Below, piece by piece: positions 8,171 through 17,345 of a DNA stretch of 64,000 bases. A program made the translations under genes and the position numbers. The stretch covers positions 620,001 through 684,000 of the forward strand of contig JAFLBD010000001.1 in NCBI GenBank assembly GCA_017303935.1, given 5' to 3'. The stretch is from Armatimonadota bacterium. GTDB lineage: Bacteria; Armatimonadota; Fimbriimonadia; Fimbriimonadales; Fimbriimonadaceae. The first letter of the stretch is position 1, and every line of letters begins with the position of its first letter. The notes under the pieces were generated by a model. The model saw only the letters and a program-made list of their open reading frames with translations. It had not been told where the DNA came from and did no database searches.

Positions 8171-8728
8171 ATGCAGATGCCAGAAGACATGACCAGCATT
8201 GAAACTGAACAGGCCTTTCAAGTGATTGAAGAGGTCGACGACGAACTTGGCGAATTTGACGACGACCTTTCGAGATTGTCGGAAGTAGAAGCCGAGCGAG
8301 ATCAACTTCGCGAGCAATTGATGCGCTCGCTCGCCGACTTACAGAACTTTCGGAAGCGCGCTGCACAGGAGCAAGAAAGCTCCCGGCGGTACTCCAACGA
8401 GGAGTTCATGCGCAGTTTGATCCCGGTTCTGGACAACTTTGAACGGACCGTTGCTTCGCTTTCCGCAGGAGCCGACCCAGCCGCAATTTTGCAGGGCATC
8501 ACGATGGTTAAAAAGCAGCTTCAATCGGTGCTTGAAAGCAACTCGATGACTCGGATTCCTGCCGTTGGTTCGCACTTTGATCCAGAGATTCACGACGCGA
8601 TCGCCGTCATTGAAACTACTGAATTTGAACCTGACACTGTTGTGGATGAAATCGAACCCGGGTACACGCTGTTTGGAAGAGTACTGCGGCCAGCACGGGT
8701 CCGGATTGCAAGGGCGCCAAGCGAATGA
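8171..8728 (+). CDS. grpE: Nucleotide exchange factor GrpE
   Basis: GrpE is the ADP-release co-chaperone of DnaK. The 185-residue protein has an acidic N-terminus, a long coiled-coil helix (about residues 30-80, with LADLQNFRKRAAQEQE) and the C-terminal beta-domain ending GYTLFGRVLRPARVRIA, the conserved family end. ATGs at 8171, 8177 and 8189 are all in frame; AGAAG just before 8171 is spaced better for 8177. Its last codons overlap glmM by ATGA, so the two are probably coupled. dnaK and dnaJ are not in the window, which is unusual for grpE. Confidence 0.93.
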   Translation: MQMPEDMTSIETEQAFQVIEEVDDELGEFDDDLSRLSEVEAERDQLREQLMRSLADLQNFRKRAAQEQESSRRYSNEEFMRSLIPVLDNFERTVASLSAGADPAAILQGITMVKKQLQSVLESNSMTRIPAVGSHFDPEIHDAIAVIETTEFEPDTVVDEIEPGYTLFGRVLRPARVRIARAPSE

Positions 8729-10107
8729 GCCCGATCAAGTTTGGGACGGACGGCGTTCGAGGAGTCGCCAACCAAGGCATCTTGCCGGAAGACGCTTTCG
8801 CAATTGGCTTGGCAGCAGGGCGCTACATCCAAGAGCAGAAGCTTAAAAATCGCGTAGTCGTTGGTCGAGACACCCGAAAGTCCGGATCGATGCTCGGCGC
8901 CGCACTCGCGGCGGGACTCTGTTCTGCCGGAGTCGATGTCGATACTCTTGGCGTGATTCCGACCGGAGCGATCAGCACGATTACCCGGCAAAACGGCTAC
9001 TCGCTGGGTTTCGTGATCTCGGCGAGTCACAATCCGGCACCAGATAACGGCATCAAAATTTTCGCTGGCAACGGAAAGAAGTTGCCCTCCGACGGCGAGA
9101 GTCGAATCGTCGCTCTGACTTCGGAACCTTTTGATGATCGGCCCCTAGGCGGGAGAGTTGGCCGAATTGAGCCCAACCCAACAGTCATCCAAGGCTATTT
9201 GCAGTTCCTAGAGAGCATCGTTCCAGAACGACTCGACGGGATGAAGATTGCGATCGACGCCGCGCATGGCGCCGGATATTTCTTTGGTGTCCAGATTTTC
9301 GAAAAGCTCGGTGCTCAGGTGATCGCCACCGGCGTGAACCCAGACGGGGTGAACATCAATGAAGAAGGCGGTGCCACGAAGCCAGAGACCATCCAGGAAC
9401 TCACCAAATCTTCTGGTGCCGTGATCGGAATTGCTTATGATGGCGACGCGGACCGCGCCGTCTTCAGCGACCGCCAAGGAAGGTTGATCAACGGCGACCG
9501 TACCATGGGAATTTGGTCGAGCCATTGGCGCGCAGCCGGGCAATTTGATCCGGCGATCATCGTGGGTACGGTGATGAGCAATGGTGCGTTTGAATCGTAC
9601 GTCCGGAACCACGGAGTCGAACTCCAGCGAGCGGATGTCGGCGACAAGTACGTCAGTGCGCTCATGGAAAAGCTTGGTGCGAAAGTTGGCGGCGAGCAAA
9701 GTGGTCACATCATTTTCAGCGAACGCGGCCCAACCGGCGATGGACTGGTCACCGCTTTGGAATTGGTTCGAGTCCTACGAAGAGAGGGAAGAGGCGCAGA
9801 TTCGTTCGTGGATGAATTTGAGAACCACCCCCAGCTACTGATCAATTTGAAAGTCGATCGGAAGGAAGGTTGGGACACAAATTCTGCGGTCATGGCAGTG
9901 ATTCAGGCCGGACAAGAACAGCTTGGCGACTCCGGACGCGTCAACGTCCGAGCCAGCGGTACGCAGCCGATCTTGCGGGTGATGGTGGAGTGCGCGGATG
10001 CAGAAAAGCGCGACCATGTCGCCTCTGAGATCGAATCAACTTTGCTCGACCAACTTGGCGGCAAGGTCTACTCGAAAGTGGACCTGACGCACGCTCTCGG
10101 CGACTAG
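8725..10107 (+). CDS. glmM: Phosphoglucosamine mutase
   Basis: Converts glucosamine-6-phosphate to glucosamine-1-phosphate on the way to UDP-GlcNAc for peptidoglycan and LPS. All four family loops are visible: the phosphoserine loop ISASHNPAPDNGIKIF, the metal loop YDGDADRAVF, the sugar loop GEQSGHIIF, and the phosphate loop RASGTQPILRVM. The 460-residue length is normal. The ATG overlaps the grpE stop codon by four bases. A hairpin terminator follows. Confidence 0.96.
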   Translation: MSPIKFGTDGVRGVANQGILPEDAFAIGLAAGRYIQEQKLKNRVVVGRDTRKSGSMLGAALAAGLCSAGVDVDTLGVIPTGAISTITRQNGYSLGFVISASHNPAPDNGIKIFAGNGKKLPSDGESRIVALTSEPFDDRPLGGRVGRIEPNPTVIQGYLQFLESIVPERLDGMKIAIDAAHGAGYFFGVQIFEKLGAQVIATGVNPDGVNINEEGGATKPETIQELTKSSGAVIGIAYDGDADRAVFSDRQGRLINGDRTMGIWSSHWRAAGQFDPAIIVGTVMSNGAFESYVRNHGVELQRADVGDKYVSALMEKLGAKVGGEQSGHIIFSERGPTGDGLVTALELVRVLRREGRGADSFVDEFENHPQLLINLKVDRKEGWDTNSAVMAVIQAGQEQLGDSGRVNVRASGTQPILRVMVECADAEKRDHVASEIESTLLDQLGGKVYSKVDLTHALGD

Positions 10108-10126
10108 AAATCTGCTGAAACAGAAA

Positions 10127-10158
10127 AGCCCGGTTCCTCGTGGTAACCGGGCTGTTTT
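10127..10158. terminator. Bidirectional hairpin terminator between glmM and the caspase-fold gene
   Basis: AGCCCGGTT at 10127-10135 pairs perfectly with 10145-10153 around a 9-base loop; a run of T follows on the plus strand and an A-rich stretch precedes it, so it can serve both glmM and the converging gene that ends at 10175. Confidence 0.9.
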
Positions 10159-10174
10159 TGTCATTGAACTCAGA

Positions 10175-11485
10175 TTAGAATCGTTCGTCAGAGAGCATGT
10201 TCACGATGACCGGGAGAGTCATAACTTGCTGACTTCCGGTACCGGAATCGCCATTGCGTCCGCCGCGCATCCAGTCGAAAACTCTCCAGCCGAATTCGGT
10301 GATTGGCACTTGGTTCGATCGGAACTCACCGAGCACGCCACCAATCGCGTCGCTGAACAATCCGACTTCCTGACCGTTTCGCACAACGCTATAAACCGAT
10401 CCATTCGGAATGGTGGCCTGAGTTTGGGCGATGGAACCCACCATCGGAGTTTCCAGGCCGAAGTATCGACCGGCAACCACTGGGCGGCTCACTTGGAAGA
10501 AAGCAAAGATCTTGCAACCCTTCGATACGAACAACTTGTAGAAGTCGCCCTTAGAGTACATCGAAGCGGAATCTGTCGAAGACTTCGCGTCGATTCCAGC
10601 CAAAAAGTCCTTACCGTCGAGGTTTGATCCTCCGCCGGAGAAGAACAAGAACACCGTGGCGCCATTGGTGACTCGTTGTGCAAATGCTTCAGCCGACGCC
10701 TTCATCTGTGCTGCGCCTGCGTTCGAGATAACGTCGATGTTCGCTTGGCCATAGCCAGCGTATTGAACCAACTTTTCTCGGAGGAACAGAACGTCTGATG
10801 CTGCGAAAGGAACTTTCATTCCCTCGACACGAGATTCAGAGTTTCCGATTAACAATGCGTACTTGTCGGCCATCACTCGGGCAGGGCCAGCGTCACCGAT
10901 GGTGGTCGTTGTTGTGCCTCCGTTGGAGTTGATGACGTCGGTGTTTCCGGTCAGTTGACCCAGAGCGGCCTTATCTTCTTGCGTGAAGAACTCGCCATCA
11001 ACCTTCCAATCGAACTTGCCGTTCTTGCCTTGGTACTTGGTTTCGAGTTCTTGCTGCTTGGCGACATCTCGAAGATTCGAGTAGGCCATGCTCAAGAAGT
11101 AGTAGGTTTCTCGGCTGTCTTGACCCTTCGCAACGAGCGCTTCGAACTCACCAGCGACTTGCTTCAGCAATGCGGTTTTGTCTGCATCCGAGGTGATCTC
11201 GTTTGTGAGCTTCAGTCCGCAATATGCTGCAGCGAAATTAGGTGAGTAGGGTGCGCCGTTTCGCCAAAACCGTCGCTCGGTGGCAGGTCCGGGAAGCTTG
11301 GTCGAGCCTGAGTAGTCCTCAGCCCTCAAGGAAGCTGCGCGAACAAATGCTTCGCGAGCCTCGCCCCACTTGAGGCTTTTCGCGCTCTTGAGACCCGCGT
11401 TGTATGCATCTGACCATGCTTGGCCAAATGCGACGCTTGCCGCAAGGACTGCAACTAAACTGAGTCCAATCCGTGAAAACTTCAT
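10175..11485 (-). CDS. Exported caspase-fold protein with apparently inactive catalytic site
   Basis: A signal peptide (about 1-22) is followed by a helical TPR-like region (about 25-160), a Thr-rich linker (about 190-200) and a C14/metacaspase-like domain (about 206-436). The first strand KYALLIGNSES, the A-x-D-V-x-x-L helix and the strand FLFFSGGGS match the fold, but Gly285 replaces the catalytic His of SGHG, and QVS (331-333) replaces the D-A-C that carries the catalytic Cys. It is therefore probably a pseudo-peptidase with a binding or scaffolding role. It is last in a three-gene minus-strand set of exported proteins, 35 bases after a PorV-like barrel gene. The caspase assignment is pattern-based. 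Confidence 0.65.
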   Translation of the reverse strand: MKFSRIGLSLVAVLAASVAFGQAWSDAYNAGLKSAKSLKWGEAREAFVRAASLRAEDYSGSTKLPGPATERRFWRNGAPYSPNFAAAYCGLKLTNEITSDADKTALLKQVAGEFEALVAKGQDSRETYYFLSMAYSNLRDVAKQQELETKYQGKNGKFDWKVDGEFFTQEDKAALGQLTGNTDVINSNGGTTTTTIGDAGPARVMADKYALLIGNSESRVEGMKVPFAASDVLFLREKLVQYAGYGQANIDVISNAGAAQMKASAEAFAQRVTNGATVFLFFSGGGSNLDGKDFLAGIDAKSSTDSASMYSKGDFYKLFVSKGCKIFAFFQVSRPVVAGRYFGLETPMVGSIAQTQATIPNGSVYSVVRNGQEVGLFSDAIGGVLGEFRSNQVPITEFGWRVFDWMRGGRNGDSGTGSQQVMTLPVIVNMLSDERF

Positions 11486-11520
11486 GCTAATCTTCTTTTT
11501 TGCCCCTCAAAGATATCTAT

Positions 11521-12678
11521 TTATTTGAATCGGTAGGTGAGTGAGAGCGAAAGATCGCTTGCTCCTCGGTCCGAGCTACCAAAATCTAGGTCGATGGCGT
11601 AGTTCGAGCCATCTGGCGCATAGCCAAAACCGAATGTGAAATGGTTGGTTTGGCTAAATCCGTCTCCGCCTTTGCCCACGTTTCGGAATCCGATCCGGAT
11701 AGGCATGGTACCTCCACGGTATCGGAAAGCGTATTCCGCGCCGACTCCGAGAGCAAGCTGGTTGTTCTTTCGGTGAATGATGCCAGCTGAGCTACCTCCG
11801 AAGAAGTAATCCATTTGCGCACCGACCAACAGCGAGTCATCTTCGGTTCGAACGGAATCCATGCGGCGAGCGATGCCAGCGGAGAATTTGCCTGGAATCC
11901 GCTTGTAATAATCTTCCACTGCGGCGTCGCCAGAGAGTTCGATCGGAGTTCGCAAGCTAAAGCCGAAACTTGTGTTCGCATCTGGGTTGAACTGCAACCC
12001 CACCACAGCTCCAAGTCCGAACAGGGTGCCCGAATTCTCGAGCGGTGTCACTGGGATCTGAGTATCGTCGCCCGTGTCAGGAGTTCCGTTGCTATTGAAC
12101 AGTTGATAGGTCTGGTTGTTGCGCGTGTTGTGGCTCGCCATGATCACACCCGCACCAAAGGACTGCTTAAAGTCTCCGGAGGCCTTGCCGTAGGAGATCG
12201 CGAAGAAGTCGGTCTTGGCTCGAAGCAACTCATTGTAGTTTCGATAAACCAGGTTGCCGTCGGTCAAGTTTGTGCCAGTCTTTCGATCCCGAATATAGCC
12301 GCCAACCGAATACGCCAGGCCAAGCGAAGCGTTCTTGCCCAGCGGCTTGATGTATCCAAGGTGGGTGATGACCCGCTTACCACTCGTGCCGCTCACTTCG
12401 TAGTCCGGATCAACAAAGCTATTGCTGATCTTAGTCTCAGACTCGGTCAGGTTCCGAGCGGTCATGTTGAACTGAGCTTGCGAACTGTATCCCAAGCCGG
12501 CCGGGTTGGTGATCGCAGATTGAGTGTTACTGCCACTCGCTCCGAGTGTTGAGCCAAGACCCAAGGATCGTCCGCCCGCATCAAATGCAGTCAGAAGATC
12601 AGGAATTTGGCTGTAGCCAGCGGCGCCGACAAGTAGCGCAGACGCGCAAGTGATGGTTCGCAAATTTACTCGATTCAA
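11521..12678 (-). CDS. PorV/FadL-like outer-membrane beta-barrel protein
   Basis: After a signal peptide the mature protein begins with GGRSLGLGSTLGASG and SAITNPAGLG, which resembles the N-terminal region of the PorV/PorQ/UPF0164 relatives of FadL. Alternating beta-strands run to the C-terminal LSLSLTYRFK, a typical barrel end. I chose TTG 12678 because GGAGGT lies 4 bases upstream, within the codons that would follow the ATG at 12690. Family members bring or hold exported proteins at the outer membrane or transport hydrophobic compounds; which applies here is unknown. It sits between the Ig-like and caspase-fold genes. Confidence 0.7.
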   Translation of the reverse strand: MNRVNLRTITCASALLVGAAGYSQIPDLLTAFDAGGRSLGLGSTLGASGSNTQSAITNPAGLGYSSQAQFNMTARNLTESETKISNSFVDPDYEVSGTSGKRVITHLGYIKPLGKNASLGLAYSVGGYIRDRKTGTNLTDGNLVYRNYNELLRAKTDFFAISYGKASGDFKQSFGAGVIMASHNTRNNQTYQLFNSNGTPDTGDDTQIPVTPLENSGTLFGLGAVVGLQFNPDANTSFGFSLRTPIELSGDAAVEDYYKRIPGKFSAGIARRMDSVRTEDDSLLVGAQMDYFFGGSSAGIIHRKNNQLALGVGAEYAFRYRGGTMPIRIGFRNVGKGGDGFSQTNHFTFGFGYAPDGSNYAIDLDFGSSDRGASDLSLSLTYRFK

Positions 12679-12716
12679 TGGGACCTCCATGTAGTGACGT
12701 AATGATCGAAAGAATT

Positions 12717-13682
12717 TTATCTGAGATTTACAGTGACCTGTTGCGTTGTCGCAGGATTTCCAGCGCGGTCAATCGCGGTGACCCTCAAATAGAATTGTCG
12801 AGGAAGGACTCGGGTGTTTCGAATCCGTCCAGTCCAATTCAGATTGTTGCCGCTGTTTCGGGCGGAAATTCGTGCGACCCTGCCAATCAAAACGTTGCCT
12901 GTGGTGTACATCGAAACGTCCACAGCAAGCGGAGTCACCGATCCAGAGAACTGGTCAAGAATATCGACGGCAACTGGAATTGTTGCGCCTGGGCGGAATG
13001 CGGTCGATGTTGGCGACAGGATTTGGATCGATGGAGCCACTCGGTCGAGCGTGACATTGATCCCCTTATTCGCTGAGTTCTTCGCTTTGTCGTCTACTTT
13101 GATGTTGATCGACTGTGAACCGTCGCGTTCGATGGCAGCGGTGTCCCAGGTGACGTTGACGGTCGAAGTATTGCCGGTGTTGTTTGGAATGTCAGTTCCA
13201 TTCACCTGCACGCGCCACTCTTCAATGTTGTTCTCTTGAAGACTAAGTTGAATTGGAACCAATCCGCGGACGAAAGTACCGCTCAAAGGATTGCTGTCCA
13301 AAAACTTCGGTTCGACCACGTCGATGGTGACATTGCTGATCGTGGTCACAGGGTAGCTGTTTCCGGGTTCAGTGACCGTCACAACGATCGTGTACAGACC
13401 TTCTGGAGTCGATCGGTCAAAGTTCAAATCAAGGTTGCCGGTGATCTTGTTTTCGTCGTTTGGGTCGAAGTCGCCTTGCTTGGTGAACCGGATCAACGGG
13501 TTGGCTACGTTGGTGATCGTAGCGGCCACACGGGCTTGAGCAAAGGAGTTGGTGGTGGTGAACTTAAGCTGGTTCGTTCGCCCCAAAAAGTCGCCAGTTC
13601 TCGGCGAAGTAATCTGAATAGTTCCTGCCCACGCGCCCGAGGCAAGAACGGTCGTCACACCGATCCAAAGAAATCTTTTCAT
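12717..13682 (-). CDS. Exported protein with tandem Ig-like beta-sandwich domains
   Basis: The signal peptide MKRFLWIGVTTVLASGAWAG precedes about three beta-sandwich repeats (20-117, 118-217, 218-321), with linkers such as VEPKFLDSNPLSGTF and the closing YLRVTAIDRAGNPATTQ, a pattern common in bacterial Ig-like or cadherin-like domains. I do not recognise an enzymatic motif. It is the first of three minus-strand genes separated by 35-40 bases, followed by the PorV-like barrel and the caspase-fold protein, so it may be a surface or periplasmic partner of them. Function unknown. Confidence 0.65.
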   Translation of the reverse strand: MKRFLWIGVTTVLASGAWAGTIQITSPRTGDFLGRTNQLKFTTTNSFAQARVAATITNVANPLIRFTKQGDFDPNDENKITGNLDLNFDRSTPEGLYTIVVTVTEPGNSYPVTTISNVTIDVVEPKFLDSNPLSGTFVRGLVPIQLSLQENNIEEWRVQVNGTDIPNNTGNTSTVNVTWDTAAIERDGSQSINIKVDDKAKNSANKGINVTLDRVAPSIQILSPTSTAFRPGATIPVAVDILDQFSGSVTPLAVDVSMYTTGNVLIGRVARISARNSGNNLNWTGRIRNTRVLPRQFYLRVTAIDRAGNPATTQQVTVNLR

Positions 13683-13693
13683 ATCAGCTCACT

Positions 13694-13710
13694 AATGCTA
13701 TGCATGCATT
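13694..13710. repeat. Small inverted repeat upstream of the Ig-like gene
   Basis: AATGC and GCATT flank a 7-base centre in the leader of the Ig-like gene, 12 bases from its ATG. It could be an operator or a weak hairpin; nothing further supports a function. Confidence 0.3.
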
Positions 13711-13813
13711 GTCGCAGATTTTAGACGACCAATGCAGTCCTTTCGATCTCGTGGTTCTGCAAAACGACCTCAATTCTGCACAAAAAACCGCAAAGAACCA
13801 GTGGTTTTCCTCA

Positions 13814-13841
13814 TAAAGTTGTCAGGGTGAATCTCCGAACA
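13814..13841 (+). promoter_or_regulatory. Sigma-28-like flagellar promoter before cheW
   Basis: TAAAGTTG (13814-13821), 12 bases, then TCCGAACA (13834-13841) resembles the flagellar sigma factor consensus TAAAGTTT-N11-GCCGATAA: seven of eight bases match in the -35 part and five of eight in the -10 part. It lies 21 bases upstream of the cheW start, ahead of four motility and chemotaxis genes. No fliA gene is in the window. Confidence 0.5.
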
Positions 13842-13862
13842 TATGACTTAGAGGTTCATTCT

Positions 13863-14306
13863 ATGGCTGAGAATACTGAGTTCACCACCGAACAACAAAT
13901 GGTTGTCTTCACCTTGGGCGAAGAAAATTACGGCATCGACATCTTTCAAATCAACGAAATCATTCGCCTTCCTGAGGTCACTTCCATTCCGCGAACAGAG
14001 AGCCACCTGCGAGGTTTGGTGAATCTTCGAGGCAAGACAATTCCAGTGATCGACCTGAACAAACGGTTCGGTCAATACACGAAAGAAGACTGCGACGACA
14101 CCCGAATCATCGTGGTCGATTCGGCAGATGGCGTGGTCGGCATTGTTGTGGACGCTGTTAGCGAGGTCATCACCCTCGATCCGGAACAGGTAGAGCCAGC
14201 ACCGGCATTGGTCGCAGACCAAGACTGCCAGTTCGTTAGAGGAGTGGCGAAGACCGAACATGGATTGATCACGCTTATCGACTTGAACCTTATCCTCGCC
14301 GCTTAA
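13863..14306 (+). CDS. cheW: Chemotaxis coupling protein CheW
   Basis: CheW links chemoreceptors to the kinase CheA. The 147-residue single-domain protein contains YGIDIFQINEIIRLPEVT, LRGLVNLRGKTIPVIDLNKRF and GIVVDAVSEVITL, all typical of the family. I chose ATG 13863, preceded by AGAGG at a good distance; the GTG at 13827 lies inside the putative promoter. It is first in cheW-cheA-HDOD-fliD, 28 bases before cheA. Confidence 0.96.
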   Translation: MAENTEFTTEQQMVVFTLGEENYGIDIFQINEIIRLPEVTSIPRTESHLRGLVNLRGKTIPVIDLNKRFGQYTKEDCDDTRIIVVDSADGVVGIVVDAVSEVITLDPEQVEPAPALVADQDCQFVRGVAKTEHGLITLIDLNLILAA

Positions 14307-14334
14307 GCCTCGACACCACTAGAAGAACAATTTC

Positions 14335-16443
14335 ATGAGCTACGAACTCGATATGTCGCAATACATCGGGTTGTTCTTGCAGGAAGCGCGAGAACAACTC
14401 GAGGTGCTTGAAGCCGAGACGCTGAAGCTGGAGACGGATCCTTCCGTTGAACGTCTTCAGGTGATCTTCCGCGCCGCCCACACGCTCAAGGGCTCCGCTC
14501 GCGCGATGGGATTCACCCACATGGCTGAACTCACCCACGAGATGGAGAATGTCCTGGACAACCTGCGTAACGGCGTCATCCAGATGGAAGCTCGGATCGC
14601 GGACTCTCTATTGAGCTGCCAAGATTTCTTGGCGCAGATGATCGACTCGATCGAGGCTGGGACCGGAGACCAGGTCGAATGCGATCTGCTGGTGCGACAA
14701 CTGCAAGGCTTTGTGGGCGGAACTTCAGCCCCAACCCAGACCGACTCCTCTGGCGGAGATCAGGCTGTTCAAGATACGGCTTCTGGGTTTGAGTCAAAGC
14801 TCACTGAAGAAGATATTCAACTCCTGACCGAGGCATCGGCGGATTCGAAGCTGTTCCACGCCAAGTTCCGGTTGGTGGCCGACTGCGCGATGAAATGGGT
14901 TCGAGCGTTCATGGCGATCAGTGCTGTGCAAGAAACAGGTGAACTCCTCGTCGCCAAGCCGAGCTTAGAAGCACTTGAAGAAGAACAGTTTGAACTCGAA
15001 TTTGAACTCGTATTCCAAAGTACAGAACTACAAGAAAATTTAGCGAAGAAACTCTCCGAAATCAGCGAGATGGAATGGAGCCACGTCGGCCCCTGGACCG
15101 CCGCTACCGAACAATCCTCTTCTGCCCAAGCAGAAACCAAACCCCAATCCGAAGCGAGCAACGTCGTTGATGCCACGGCTGCAATTGTCGCCAAGGAAGA
15201 AACTGCTGCCGCGCCGACTGCGCCGGCAGGGCCCGTAAAGAAGCTCGAAACCGGTCAAACGGTTCGCGTCGATGTGACCCGGCTCGACAACCTGATGAAC
15301 TTGGTCGGGGAATTAGTCATTGATCGAACGCGAATTGCCCAAATCGGCTCAGACCTTGGTACCAAATTTGGTGATCACCATATCGAAGCGCTCACCGAGA
15401 CGGTGAGCCACATCCATCGAATCACCAGCGACCTTCAAGATCAGATCATGAAGGCGCGAATGACTCCGATCGAAACCGTTTTCAACCGTTTCCCTAGGGT
15501 CGTCCGAGATCTTGCCCAAAAGCTTGGCAAAGACGTCAAGCTCGAGATCACGGGAGGAGAGACCGAACTCGATCGAAGCGTCATTGAAGTGATCGGCGAT
15601 CCGCTACTGCACATTCTTCGAAATAGTATCGATCACGGCCTCGAAATGCCTGACGAGCGCGCAAAGCGCGGAAAGCCGTCTAGTGGATCGGTTTGGCTAA
15701 GCGCAAAGCACCAAGAAAACCATATCGTCATCGAAATCGTTGATGACGGTAACGGAATTGATGTTGAGCGGGTCAAATCGAAGGCTATTCAGTCGGGCTT
15801 GCTGACTAAGGACGCAGCTGACCGCCTCACGGATAAAGAAGCACTCCAACTCATTTTCGCAAGCGGACTAAGCACCGCACAAGAAGTAAGCGAGGTCAGT
15901 GGACGTGGCGTCGGAATGGACATCGTCCGGTCCAACATCCAAAAGCTTGGCGGAATCATTGATCTCGAATCCACTCTGGGGCAAGGCACCAAATTTAGTC
16001 TGCGACTCCCGCTGACCTTGGCGATCATCCGTGGGTTGTTGGTCGAGCTCAACTCGAACGTCTATGTTGTCCCACTTGGCTCGGTCATAGAGACTTTGTT
16101 GGTCGACGAAAAGCAGATCGAACGGGTCAATGGCAGGCAAGTGATTGTTATCCGTGGACTAACAACTCCGTTCATAGACCTGAATAATGTGCTGGAGTCC
16201 GCAAAATCTCCTAACGAATCAAGGCTTGGAGGCCAAAGATATGTAGTGGTCGTAGGTTTAGCCGAGCAACGAGTCGGTCTAGCTGTCGACAAACTGATTG
16301 GTGAGCGTGAAGTCGTCATCAAATCGCTAAGCCAGTTCTGCGGAGAAATCCCTGGAATCAGCGGAGCGACCATCTTGGGAGATGGCAATGTGGCGCTAAT
16401 TTTGGATGTCAACGGGCTCGTTGACAAAAATCGGAATAGTTAA
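14335..16443 (+). CDS. cheA: Chemotaxis histidine kinase CheA
   Basis: The 702-residue protein shows the standard order: Hpt domain with AAHTLKGSARAMG (phosphorylated His49), a poorly conserved middle domain (about 155-250) in the P2 position, an Ala/Glu-rich linker, the dimerisation helices starting VTRLDNLMNLVGELVI, the ATPase domain with RNSIDHGLE, DDGNGID and GRGVGMD, and a C-terminal CheW-like domain. It autophosphorylates and passes phosphate to response regulators, but no cheY, cheB or receptor gene is nearby. Five bases separate it from the HDOD gene. Confidence 0.96.
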   Translation: MSYELDMSQYIGLFLQEAREQLEVLEAETLKLETDPSVERLQVIFRAAHTLKGSARAMGFTHMAELTHEMENVLDNLRNGVIQMEARIADSLLSCQDFLAQMIDSIEAGTGDQVECDLLVRQLQGFVGGTSAPTQTDSSGGDQAVQDTASGFESKLTEEDIQLLTEASADSKLFHAKFRLVADCAMKWVRAFMAISAVQETGELLVAKPSLEALEEEQFELEFELVFQSTELQENLAKKLSEISEMEWSHVGPWTAATEQSSSAQAETKPQSEASNVVDATAAIVAKEETAAAPTAPAGPVKKLETGQTVRVDVTRLDNLMNLVGELVIDRTRIAQIGSDLGTKFGDHHIEALTETVSHIHRITSDLQDQIMKARMTPIETVFNRFPRVVRDLAQKLGKDVKLEITGGETELDRSVIEVIGDPLLHILRNSIDHGLEMPDERAKRGKPSSGSVWLSAKHQENHIVIEIVDDGNGIDVERVKSKAIQSGLLTKDAADRLTDKEALQLIFASGLSTAQEVSEVSGRGVGMDIVRSNIQKLGGIIDLESTLGQGTKFSLRLPLTLAIIRGLLVELNSNVYVVPLGSVIETLLVDEKQIERVNGRQVIVIRGLTTPFIDLNNVLESAKSPNESRLGGQRYVVVVGLAEQRVGLAVDKLIGEREVVIKSLSQFCGEIPGISGATILGDGNVALILDVNGLVDKNRNS

Positions 16444-16448
16444 GAGTT

Positions 16449-17330
16449 ATGGCATTTCAACTTAATCCTCAGATTATCAAGGACACGCTTTCGAAGGCAA
16501 CTCAAGAGTTGCCTCCGTTGCCGAACGTTCTTGTGAAAATTTTGCAATTGACGGAGTCTTCGAATAGCGGTACGGTCGGTGAAATCGAGCAATTGATTCG
16601 GTCCGACCAGGCGATTTCTTCAAAGCTGTTGCGCGTGGTCAATTCGGCCTATTTTGGCTTGAGTGGGCAAGTGGCTTCGGTGAACCAAGCTGTAGTCATG
16701 CTGGGTTACCAACAAGTCCGTAACTTGGTGCTTTCCGTGACCATGATTTCGAGCTTTAGCGCAGTGGGAACGCAGGCCAAAGACGCCCAGATGCGATGCT
16801 GGGAAATGGCCTTTGCGACAGCTTCGGCCGCTCAGTGGATTGCCCGCAAGAAGCGATTTGACGCGAAAGAAGTTGAGCTTGCTTTCGTGGGAGGATTGCT
16901 CCAAAACATCGGCTGCTTGTTCATGCTGAGCCAACTTTCGCGAAGTTATTTGAGCGTGTTGGAAGAAGCAGAGAACTCGCAGAGCAGAATTTTTGATGTC
17001 GAGAATCTTCGACTACAGACAAACCACGCTGAAGTTGGATTTGATCTGATGGTCAAGTGGAAATTGCCGGAAAACCTTTGCCTCTTGGTCAAGCGGCACG
17101 AAGACAGCTTCGATGGCGATCCAATCGACTCTCTGTATGCCGTCCATGTCGGTGAGCGAATTGCCGAACTGTTGGTTCACGGCAAGGAAGTCAGCTTCGA
17201 GGCACTCGAGCTTTCCGAACAAGTCGTCAATTGGCTCGGCTTCACTGAAGAGCAATTGCAAGAATTGTACGAAAACGCAAAGATCAAGGTCGACGCCGCA
17301 ATGGAATTGATCGGAAGCCTCAAAGATTAA
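16449..17330 (+). CDS. HDOD-domain signalling protein
   Basis: The 293-residue product begins its HDOD domain with LPPLPNVLVKILQLTESS and continues with SKLLRVVNSAYFGLSGQV and VMLGYQQVRNLVLSV. HDOD proteins resemble HD phosphohydrolases but lack the metal-binding residues, and act in signalling networks, often beside chemotaxis genes. No additional output domain is seen; the C-terminal half is the continuation of the helical fold. Its tight spacing after cheA indicates co-transcription, and a stable hairpin separates it from fliD. Confidence 0.88.
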   Translation: MAFQLNPQIIKDTLSKATQELPPLPNVLVKILQLTESSNSGTVGEIEQLIRSDQAISSKLLRVVNSAYFGLSGQVASVNQAVVMLGYQQVRNLVLSVTMISSFSAVGTQAKDAQMRCWEMAFATASAAQWIARKKRFDAKEVELAFVGGLLQNIGCLFMLSQLSRSYLSVLEEAENSQSRIFDVENLRLQTNHAEVGFDLMVKWKLPENLCLLVKRHEDSFDGDPIDSLYAVHVGERIAELLVHGKEVSFEALELSEQVVNWLGFTEEQLQELYENAKIKVDAAMELIGSLKD

Positions 17331-17345
17331 CGAGCTAGCAATTTT

